Shown here: piece by piece, positions 32,081 to 43,200 of the stretch
Layout of the letters: each line of letters begins with the position of its first letter
How positions within the stretch are numbered: position 1 is the stretch's first letter
Source of the DNA: Lasioglossum baleicum
Lineage: Eukaryota; Arthropoda; Insecta; Hymenoptera; Halictidae
Assembly (NCBI RefSeq): GCF_051020765.1
Contig: NC_134930.1
Coordinates: 8,866,001-8,930,000, forward strand
Direction: 5' to 3'
DNA: 64,000 bases
Translations under genes and position numbers: made by a program
Notes under the pieces: model-generated
Databases searched by the model: none
Told to the model about the DNA's origin: nothing
The model's input: only the letters and a program-made list of their open reading frames with translations

Positions 32081-32304
32081 CCCTCGCAAGGTAAGGTCTA
32101 ATTCCACATAAATAGTGAGGATGGGTCTCTTAGACTTTAGACCCCGACAAATGAATTTCATAAATAGCCTCGTTTTTAATAAATTTGGGATAAAGAATGA
32201 CACAGGATAAAAAGTAATCAGACACATTTAGTTTTATGCATATAAAAATTCTTTTCAAAAATCTGAAGCTCGGGTCTTCGAGACCCCACATTACCTTGCG
32301 AAGA
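32081..32304. mobile_element. TTAA-type MITE (CTCGCAAGGTAA), intact copy
   Basis: TTAA flanks both ends (32077-32080, 32305-32308). Termini are CCCTCGCAAGGTAAGG and TCTTCGCAAGGTAATG on the other strand. It is a piggyBac-like non-autonomous element of 224 bp and serves as the empty-site comparison for 25124-25695. Confidence 0.7.
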
Positions 32305-32506
32305 TTAAAGATGATTCTCTATTTTTCCCCATGCTATTGTAGTCTCTTGTCCATCTTTTAGTTTTTTAATAAATCTGAACGAAGCCATGTAACAGATATT
32401 GAAATTTTTCGCAATTGTTTTTATCTTTTATTAAATAAAATACTAAGTATATAATACTATAACTATATGTATAATACTATTTAATTGAAGCACAACAAGA
32501 ATTATA

Positions 32507-32575
32507 CAGGGTGTCTCAAAATTCCTTCAATATCCGGAAATAGGAGGTTCATTTGAACATTTTGCGTAACAGAAA
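32507..32575. mobile_element. CAGGGTGTCTC MITE, left-end fragment
   Basis: Positions after TA (32505-32506) match the first ~65 bp of the family at 9418 and 60175 (CAGGGTGTCTCAAAATTCC). No right end follows. Confidence 0.5.
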
Positions 32576-32898
32576 TAAAGCAAATGAATCTTACACGTTG
32601 AATTTTATTTATTCCATTTTTCTGGGTTGAAGGTCATTTGTAGGTCATATTGTGTTACATGGATGAATTCGTTATTATGTCAGCTACAACATTACGTTAA
32701 CGAAGATATGTCATTCCATTTAAAAAAACATCGATGACCTTGAAATCTCATAACAAAATGACCTTGAAAATTTTTCCATTACACCGTTAGATGTGGCCCT
32801 TTAAACAGTGTAACTTTGTTCCAAGAAGTTTTTTGTACAACGAAAGGAACAGAGATATTTAGGTGTTCTGTTTCTTCGGACTCATTCTGTATACAATG

Positions 32899-32999
32899 AT
32901 TTCTTATGAAATTATTTTTATTATATCAATAATCGTAAAATAAAAACCTGGAACCGGTCATTTTGTCGTCTTTTGTTGTCCGTGATGGTAGGTTCAGTG
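32899..32999. mobile_element. piggyBac-type MITE half (GGTAGGTTCAGTG end)
   Basis: Right half of the family at 17852 and 27368, ending GATGGTAGGTTCAGTG against TTAA (33000-33003). The left half is missing. Confidence 0.5.
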
Positions 33000-33003
33000 T
33001 TAA

Positions 33004-34056
33004 ACTTTTCTCTTTATCCACCAGTGCAAGTCTGCGGAAGCGTCTACATTAATTATCAATTAAGCTGTTTGCAGAACGCAAAGTTTCGCAAAGTGCAAGC
33101 AAATTTATAGTAACCGGAACCGATTTCCTGTGGTATTTTAAGCGGAACCGCCATTGAGATACTGTCGCAAGTCGAAACAGTCGATATGCTTCAATGACAC
33201 TTTAAATTGCGCAGCCCTTCTAGGAAACCGAACGGTGATACGGGTTCTGAGCACAATCCTCGGCTAGATAGAAAGTGAATTGGTTAATCATCGTATTTCT
33301 CTTTGCATAAGAACCATCAATTGTTCCGGAACACTTGCGGAAGAGTTTCTTCGATAATCGATTGGCTCCGCACTCGGTCAAATGTTACATTTGTACTTTC
33401 CGTGCCCAATTTATTTGACATGCCGTGATAATTTCGATCCGCGGTGGTTTTCCTGGATTAATATTTCAATTTAAAACGAATCAGGTGTTAAGATCACCAG
33501 ATTACCATTTCTTAGATTCGAAATTCATTGACTTCAGTGAAACTTAATTATTTTAATTAGCCTACCTTTATTTAGAATCTACAATAGGATTGAAAGCGTA
33601 ATTAATAGACTGCTGATCTTTATACAAAATAAAAATCGTTCGCCTCAATGACAAGGGACAGAAAATAGAATAGCCAAATAGAAATTTGTTTCTACCTTTA
33701 ATAATAACTGTACATATAATTTCTCCATCTCGTGTAGTGATTTTTGTCAGAAGTGCGTAAAATTCGCAGCCTAATAATTAGTATCATAAATCTCGACTTC
33801 TCAATTCTTGTTTCATGAAATAAATCGCTTTAATTTTATTTGATTTTTCCGGTTACTGGATAGACGGCGAACGTGTTAAAAATATGAAACATATTTTTCG
33901 CCGATGCATTTTTAATCAAGTTTATTTAGGATCTTTCTCATTCTTTTTCTCCTGTATAAAAAATATGAATCTGAAACGCGAGGCTGGAAGTTTCTGCACG
34001 AAAAAATAATAACTCCGTTTTTTATCGGCGTTTTGTTTCTGTCCGATGGAGCATGC
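33004..34056. other. 3' flank of protease B
   Basis: No second gene is seen. On the minus strand AATAAA (complement at 33921-33926) lies about 130 nt after the protease B stop codon, a plausible poly(A) signal. 33599-33640 holds a piece of the 'GCAGTCT' repeat into which the LTR at 51.3 kb is inserted. Confidence 0.4.
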
Positions 34057-34263
34057 TTACAACCAACGAGGAAAAATTAATCTCCGCCCGAGGTATGCGC
34101 AGGAAGATATACATTTTTCTTTTTGCTTCGCGTCTATCCAAGATCGTACCTCGGACACTCGCGTGTATACTCCAGGATATCCTTGTCTGGCGCATTCGTT
34201 AGCACCCCAGGATACGATACCAATTTGAACGCCATTAAGTACTAAAGGTCCTCCTGAGTCGCC
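34057..34263 (-). CDS. Protease B, last exon (Ser195) with long tail
   Basis: The reverse strand reads GDSGGPLVLNGVQIGIVSWG, then ECARQGYPGVYTRVSEVRSW and a tail of about 27 residues with two Cys (KCISSC) ending PRWL and TAA at 34057-34059. S1 proteases normally stop soon after the SWI helix, so the tail is unusual. Confidence 0.92.
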   Translation of the reverse strand, partial: GDSGGPLVLNGVQIGIVSWGANECARQGYPGVYTRVSEVRSWIDAKQKEKCISSCAYLGRRLIFPRWL

Positions 34264-37200
34264 CTGTAATGTTGCGTGTAAAGATTATTATCTATACCAG
34301 GAAAGCAGCTTCGATATCAAAATTTCGTAAAACAATAGAAGCATACAAAATCGAAGGAGAAAATCTGGGACATTGTTTGCTCTAAACTCTTGAAAGATAA
34401 CATCACGGACGAATTATCTGTGAAGTTTACGATAAAAGCGTCGTTCACAGATAATACTGGCGAAAATAGTACTTTCCCGATAATAATATTATGACATTTC
34501 TCACGATTTTAATGAACGTAATATAATCGATCAAAGTGATTCAATTATGAGCATTATCTAATTGGATTTGATCTGATATTATCTTCTTTTCGTCAGATAT
34601 GAATCTGACGATTTACGGGGTGAGTTACCTAACATTTTCACTGCAAACATACACAGGGTGTCCCAAAATTTCTGTTACACGGGATATCTCTTTATCCATC
34701 GTATTTAGAAAAAATACTTCCAATGAAATTTATATGGTTATCAAAGCTCTATAGAAGGGTGCATTTCTTAAATATTTTATTTGACGTGTTGAGGGGCATT
34801 TTAAGGCCGTTACTTCTTTAAATGAAAACATATTTTGTTTTATTACACTAACTTATTCTATGAGAAAAAACAAGTAAGTTTTATTCGAAACGTTTTTGAA
34901 TTCGACAACAACTTTTTAAGTTATTCAATGATGAAGACACCAGAAGAAGTGTAATAGGCCAGCGCTCTCTCTCTCTCTCTCTCTCCTGATTTCATGTCAT
35001 TAGACTCTGCACTTCTTCTGGTGTCTTTATCATTGAATAACTTAAAAAGTTGTTGTCGAATTCAAAAACGTTTCGAATAAAACTTACTTGTTTTTTCTCA
35101 TACAATAAGATGGTGTAATAAAAAATTGATGTCTCCATTTAAAAAAGTGAACTTGACCTTAAAATGACCTTCAACACGTCGAATAAAATATTTTAAAAAT
35201 GCACCTTTCTATACAGCTTTCAAAACCATACAAATTTCATTGGAAGTATTTTTTTATAAATACGATGGATAATTAGTTGGAATTTAGTTTTTTTATTATC
35301 TATCACGCTATCGTAAAGGAATCATATTGTTCTATTTAAAAGAAATACCGATCACCTTGAAATCTTATTAAAAAAATTACTTAAACAAATGTTTTGTTTA
35401 CCATTACATGTGCGCCTTAAAATAGGGTAACTTCGTCCTGAGTAGTTTTTTCATAGGACCGTAAATACAAAACCTATTTTCGGGTGTTCCCATTTATATG
35501 GTCCGCCCTGTACATTCGTTTTAGTAACGCTAGACAATGTTCATTTAAGTGGAGCAATTGTGATGAGATAGGAGATTTTTTCAGGTCGATTTTTGATATG
35601 CTAACGGATTTTGATTAGTATAACGTTGCAGTTCATGAAAAGACCAACGCAATCAGTTAGTTATACAGGGTTTTCCATTAAAAACTGTTATACTAAATTA
35701 TAAAAACGCTGCCTTTTTACAATTAACAATTTTTTACCATTGTATTAACCTTGTGTCGAAAAATGCTAATGCTAATCTTAAAAAAATGCTAATCTTCACA
35801 AATAAAAATAGCGCGAAATTTAAAATGCTCTTATTGCAAGACCCTTTACATAGAGCTATTCTTCAACACGTATGGCTTAACTTTCGAAAACGATGCTCAT
35901 GCTTCCGGTAGTCAAATATGGTTCCATTCGTGTAAATATTGAAATCTTTTCGTGTCGTTAAAAACAAGAGTGATATTTCCAATGAAAATGTTAAATGATG
36001 CACCCAGTATATACTATATTTGATTTTCCTTTCGTGTGGTCATTGTCGAATCAATATTATTCGTGATTTAGATATTATCTTCCGGATTATTATCGAAGGA
36101 ATAATAGGAATCTTCTGAAGTATCTTTGAGAGTTCCAGGAACATACATATAATCAGTAGATACAACTAACAACTGATACAAATGTACAATAATCACTATT
36201 TATTAAACTCAAGAAGGTTGTTTTCAATGAATTGACATCAAGTTTCATCTAGCGTTAATAAATACGAACTACGAACCTTCAATACGAAAATGAAAATATT
36301 GGGTCGAAAAGAAAATTCGTAGCGTTTTCACAACGCGAGAAGTTACCTCGAAAATGGCAAAAAGTTTTACAACAGAATGGAAAATATGTTATTGAATGAA
36401 TCTGTATAATTAATTATCTGAATTTTAGTTTTCAATTTTAATTTACAAACGTTACGAACTTTCGCTCCAACTCAATATTAAGAAGAATAATTTAAGCACG
36501 TAAAAGGCTAAAAAAAACATGATAATAATAGAAAAAATTGATAGAGGAAAAAATCATATGTCATAATAGCCTAACCTAACTTCTTAAGATCTTATTTTTA
36601 TGCACCGATGCACCCGCCAGGTGCAATTGCACTTTATTCTTTAATGCAACCCAATTTTCTTGTCAAACATGTAGATCCCTTTTATTAAGTATAAATAATT
36701 ATTTCTACTAGTAATAGTAGAAAATAAATTTCTATTAAACCCTGTTTATTACATTGAAAGTTTCATACTGTGTGAAAGTATTAATTACAATATAGATGAA
36801 CTGTTGGTAATAAATTGGTTTTCATATTTGTATATCAATAAAATATAATTAAACGCAAACATTTGTTATTGATCGAAATTGAGCGGTTTACGAAAATTAA
36901 CTTTCAAATGGATTTTTAAAGGAAACTTCAAAAATGGTGCAACTCTCAATTGATACCCGCTTTTACCAAATTGGGAAATGAAAATCAATTATTTTATATT
37001 GCAGCGTCGAAAAGGTAGTGAAATGATAAATATCTATTTAAATCTTCAAATACTTTCATCAATGGAAATTGATAATTATCACCACCACTTTAATAACTGT
37101 CATTCTAAAAATAAAATCAGGTGAATAACGATCGACATGATTGAAATACAGATCTAACCCAGTATTAGTAATTCATGATAACACAAACAAATGTTTCCAG

Positions 37201-40200
37201 TTCCATAAGAGTAGATCTTTTCGTGCACTTCACTTTACTTTGTCTAATATTTTTGTTACTGTTTTTTTCATTACTTTTCTATTTAATTTTTGCCATATCT
37301 TCTTGTTTTATATAAAATACTCTTTATCTAGAATCGTATCCTACCTGCTTACGTTTCTCGAATAGGTACCGAACTGAAAACGTTACGCTAAAGTGAACCT
37401 CGGTTTTCATCGTAGCCACAATTCATACCACAGTATTAGGGACATTTCTAGTGATTTTTGTACCGCAGTAATAAGCTCCTCCTTCGCTTTAACGTACGTA
37501 ATGCTGAGGGCTCAATTAGTTATTAGAAAGGTAAGAGAAGTTTCATTTTATATATTTAATGTATCGAAGTAGGTATCTAAATAATAATTAAATGTTTCTC
37601 TATGCAAAAATGTGAACAATAGTCCTTTTGTGATCGAGATAGAAGAAAAATGGTCTTATTTTTACGTTTTATAAAGAATGTGTATTCTAATCCTGAGATC
37701 ATAAAAATATGAGAATGATTGACAATTTTTTTTGCCTCGTCAACGAGAATACATTCTCATAGACAACGGTCATTTCTCATTGCGAAGAACCGAATACATT
37801 CTCATTGAATTGTACAAATTTATTCAGGGTAAATATTTAATTTTACGTACTTTAATCTGATTGGAAACAGTACCGCAGGAAAACGTACACTCGCAGTAAT
37901 AGGTACATTTACTTTTTCTTGGGAAAAAGGTGTCCCTTGCTGATTTATATTTTACCGTGCACTATACTGTGGTCGGCAAAGATAGATTGAAGGATCCTTA
38001 CCTGGCAACTGCCCTGGCTACCTTGTAGACTGCCAGCGCACAGCATCGCTTGGGTCACATCCTTGTGCTGGGCGGCGAAGATCTTCCTGCAAGTGTTTTG
38101 ATCAACGACGGGAGCCGTCAGGGTTTGCAAGTTACTCGAGATCGAGCCGCTAACCTGCAAGTGATTGCATATTACACCAGGCGATTTCGAACGGCAATCT
38201 GACCAAGTCGCAGGCTAGTGGGACAGTGCAAACGCGAGAGCGCCGGTAGCCGATGCGACGAATGTTTGCCGTTACGACCGTACATTGTCGACCGATCGAC
38301 AAACAAACCTTAATGTTTACGCGAGTTCGCAGTGGGTAATCAGTTTCGGGAAACGTTACCGTTGACCGAAGCATCGTGCCACCGTCAAACACGGTTTACC
38401 TATGCAACAGCTGTCAAAACGATCTACATAGAGTGATCCAGACGAAAAACTTACCGACGTGAAGCCCCATCCTGTTACCACAGCGGCACTTCCGGGCTGC
38501 ACAGCGCTGTTCGAAGACGCCAACTTGATCGGTTTTGCTTTAGCATCCATCTTTATCGGCGTCGGTAGCTACAATAATTGTATCATTCTCAATATCCGAT
38601 CATGACCGCCGGTTAAATGGTCGGTTTCAGAAACTGTTCCTTGCATAACCAGAGATTTTTGCCTTTCTACTATAAACTTTTACCTTTTCCTATGTTATCC
38701 AGTAGACTCGGACGAGAAGATGAGAGAAATTCAAGCTTCTCAATCCTGCAGGATCAATGGTTCAAAAGTTATAAATGTTTAAAGTTGAGTAATTTCTAGC
38801 GTTTTTGACAGGTTAGCGCCGCCATGTTGTGTGCAGTGACGGTTGCGCGCCGCTTATGTCGATCACGTAGATTGTAGATTTCCAAAGCCTAATTCATTAT
38901 TGGCATTACCGCGTGCTTGTGCTTTATGACTGTCTCAGAAACACTGAAAATCGCTCAACTTTGACATTTAATTTAACAGCCTTAACAGCAACTTTAACAG
39001 CCTATGAAATGGTACGCGCCTGAGCAGCTCCGAGCACTAGGGCCGATCCGGGGAGCGAGACGCATAGTCTCCGATTCTCGGCCGTCGCGAGTAAAAATTT
39101 CCGAGCGCTGACATAGGACATAGGAAAAAGACAAAAATTGATTGGAGACAGGCAACAAAATCTGGTTACGCAAGGAAAAGAGCAGCCGTACAGTTTCATT
39201 CGTGGGAAATGATTAAATAACTGTCTTTAGCGCAGAGCTCTAAATTACAGCTCTATTATTAAGTTTCTTAATACAAATAAGTTCAAACTTGTGTTGTTGT
39301 ACTAAATAGTAAACCAAATTTAATAAGAATTTCAATACATCACAATCAACCAATCTTTTATTTCATCTTTATAGCACAAGGTTCACCTTTACGGCACAGC
39401 TTACCGTACACTTCTTTAAAATTGTGGTACTAACTATAACTGTATTTGTTCTAAATAAGAAATACAATGCTTATAATAAGCTCAATTTTTGTTTTAATTG
39501 TGAGTAAAAGTGTACACGAAATTTACATAGTAACAATCTCATAGTTTTATAGTAGCAAAATTCCACAACTAACACAGAATAGTAGAATCTAGCTTCAGTT
39601 TGATTAGTTTCATTCTAATAATAATATTTTATGAATGCGAGATTATTTACAGTGACATTGCACAAACACAGAATGGAGATTATCAGTGATATAATAATAG
39701 AAGATTACCACTATCTTATCCGTCTTTACCATTACTGAAAATAATCACGTGAATTATTAGAAAGATATTCTCGTGATCCAATTGTTAGAATAAGTTACTA
39801 GTAAATTGCAGAATGTGTGTGTGTGTATACATGTATGACAAAAATAAGCAGGCAAACTACAAGATTCTAAAAACAACAGAAAAATTTAAAAACACTGTTA
39901 TATCACTTCGGACTTATTAAAATGATTAATTAGAGAAATAACTTTTTATTTAACTTCTATTTCCTGTAATTATCTTGGAAAGTGTTTACAGTAAAGGATC
40001 GATCTAAGAAGAACCCATGGGTCCGTGCTATTTCTTAGATCGTACAGTTCTACTACTTTCTTTTTACCTCGCCGATCGCGCCGAACGTAAAAAGACAGCG
40101 CGTGCTGAAGGCGCACTACATACCGTCCATTAAACCGAGAAATATAGTTCAAATTATACCGTGTTTAGTGTCATTTTAATAAGAAAAATACCACAAATAA

Positions 40201-43200
40201 CTTGGTGACAGTCCCATAAAAAATATTGAAAAATAAAGAAGTATCGTAATTGGATTAGTAGTAGTTCACACCGTTACACGTACGCCCCGCAGTGGAGTAG
40301 ACATTTGTTTTCCTTAAATGGTACAGTTGCTGTTTTCTTAGATCAAATATTTATTGTATGTATTTTGCAGAAAAGTCCGCAGTCTATTAATTGAGTCATT
40401 CGTTCACGGAATTAATTGTATAAAATAAGAAGTAGAGACAATTGATGAAAAAATATATTGTTTGATCGTTTTAAGCCTTAAGGGAGTAGACTCGATTTTC
40501 CAGGATTGCAAGGGTTTGGGATGCGCCTTCTTATTTCTCGATAATGCAAAGATGGGGTTTTTCAGTAATCAAAAGCGCTAGATAAAAGATCGCCCTCAAA
40601 AGTCCTACTTTTACGTTTACGAGGCGTAATTTGCATTATTCGGAAGCATACAGCTGCGGATGTAGCTACTTTCATAAAGCTGCGACAGTTACATGCTACC
40701 GAATAATGCGAATTACGCCTCGTAAACGTAAAAATAGGCCTTCTGTGGGCTATCGCGGCCTAGACTGATCTTTTATCTAGCGCTTTTGACTACTGAAAAC
40801 CCCCATTGCATTATCGAGAAATGAGAAGGCGCATCCCACACCATTGCAATCCTGGAGAAACAAGTCTAGCCCCTTCAAAAAATTTTAAATGTAAAATGTT
40901 AAGCATTAACATGCTTAAGTGCTTTGGCAGTAAAATGTGAAAATCTGAAATGATCATCACAATCGACTTACCCTGTAAATGGCTCAATTAACACATTACC
41001 GACCGGTGATTATTGCATAATTTTGAAAAATCTATGAGACATGGATAAACACTTTTTAATGGCATCTTAAGTAGCAACAGCAATTTTCATTGTGAACTAA
41101 CAAGTCACCCTCAGTAACGTCATCTAACAGTTTTATTTAAGATTGCAATGTAAAAGAAAATTTTTATGCTTCCTTTTGGCACAGCACAATTATCGAAAAT
41201 CCTATTAATAGGCTTCCGGTATATAGGTAGTGTTAATATTCCTAATTTCTAATAAGGAGGTTCTTTTCTGTAAACTTTCATACATAAGAATACACATACC
41301 TTTATTAGAGCCACATCGTACTCGTAGGAATCATCATCGTACATATGGTGGGGAATGCTCTTTTGTATACCGGTGATCACGGTGCCATCCTGGCTATTGT
41401 AGGTGCTCTTGATGCGAATACGGAAAGACGAGGGTGCGCGTCTGCAAGGTAATCGCAATTAACCGCGGATCACCGTACGATGCAGTTTACGAACTAGCAA
41501 TTTCGCGTCCCGGTAATTAATAAATTATCTACTTGGTCTCGCGTCGTTCCATAACTCAATCAACACAAACCCATAGACACAATGCGCCGCCGTTAGCACC
41601 CAGTTCGAGCTGATTATGGAGCCCCCGCATATAAACTTGCCATTAAAGTGGATAGACACCTGCATTATGAAAACAATTACTTCGTTACTTGTTACAAAAT
41701 AGTTGCTGTATATATTATCAAATGCATCAAACGGAACGAAACAATGTTGATCGCAGATAACTACATTCCAATCATTACTGAAATCGTAAATATTTTTTTA
41801 ATTATTAAAAATTTATTAAAAAATATACACCTAACGCTCATTTCCCCCTGCCTTAATTTCACACATTTTTTACTGATTCTGAATAAACTGTTCTGCTCAT
41901 TTTGTTATTAATTGTACAGGTTCATCGTGTGAGAACACATACATTTTCAATTTTAAGTAATTAATCTTTCTATTTTCTGACGATTCTGTTGTAATTTGAT
42001 GTATCTGCTCAAAATATGCCATTATGAATATAACATGGGAGGATATTCTGTGTAACCGTTTTTGAGAGTAAATGTAGCAGGCCCGGCGCGCCAATTGTCG
42101 ATTGGCTGACTGTGCCAACTCGCGTCTAGGTCGCGCTCTGATTGGTCCGTGTTTTTCGTTAATAACTCCTAAACAAAACCGCGGATAACATTTTTTCAAA
42201 GGAAAATGTCGCTTGAAATGGTCTCAGGAACCACCCCCTTTCGGGATTTTCACGAATTTTGGGACACCCTGTATAGGGTGAGCTTTTAGTTTTGAAAGAC
42301 TATTCCTACATTTTCGTATGCGTGGTCTTCTCCGCCCCCACCACCTAACCCTAACTAATTCTGATCTCATGATTTTTCCATTACTTGTTCCAATCCTATA
42401 TGACGGCTATATACATAGAATGAAAAGATTATGCGATCAGAATTAGTTAGGGTTAGGTGGGGGGGGGGGGGCTGAAGAGGGCCGACCGTTAGGCCGGCCC
42501 GACCACGCGTACGAAAATGTAGGAGCAGTCTTTCAAAACTGAAAGTTCACCCTATGTATGTATGGTCATAGTGAGACCCTGTTTTTTCTCTCATGTCCGC
42601 TGCGTGTTTACAATCAAAATGTAAACAAATGGTGAGCCGGGCATGGCTTACGTTGCAGCGCAGCGTTTTTTGCAAATATCTCGAAAACTAAAAGCGACCC
42701 CCCTATATTGGAAAAGGAAAAAGCTGTTCAGAATGTGTTACTGCGTAACATATTTAAATTTCATCAAAATCGAAGTGGGCAGTACTTTTCTGTGTAATTA
42801 CCAAACATATTTTTTCTTCTTGTCATTTTTTTTATACAAAAAGTGTGCACATATTATACGGTAAACTAAAGCTGGAATTATTAATATCAATTACTGTCGA
42901 TACAAGAATCCAAGTTTACCCTAGAAGAGTTTCGAGGCCGATATAAAAATTGTAATATTTTGAGAATCTTTTTTGCATATTTCATAAACCAATGCTTCTA
43001 ATTGATTATAAAATATCAAGTCGTTTGGTACAATTATAAAAAAGTTATTCTGTTTTAAAGGGCGTTCGAATACTTTCGGGGCTCACTGTATATTTAAAAA
43101 AATACGAACATTAGTTATTTATTATATTGAAAAATTACATTCTTGTTCTATGAGTCGTATCATGACTGCTTTGCACAAGGAGAACAAGTCTTTCCTCCAT

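Noticed and set aside
41897..42199. 100-codon minus-strand ORF
   Set aside because: It crosses the edge of a palindromic MITE half copy and has no domain.
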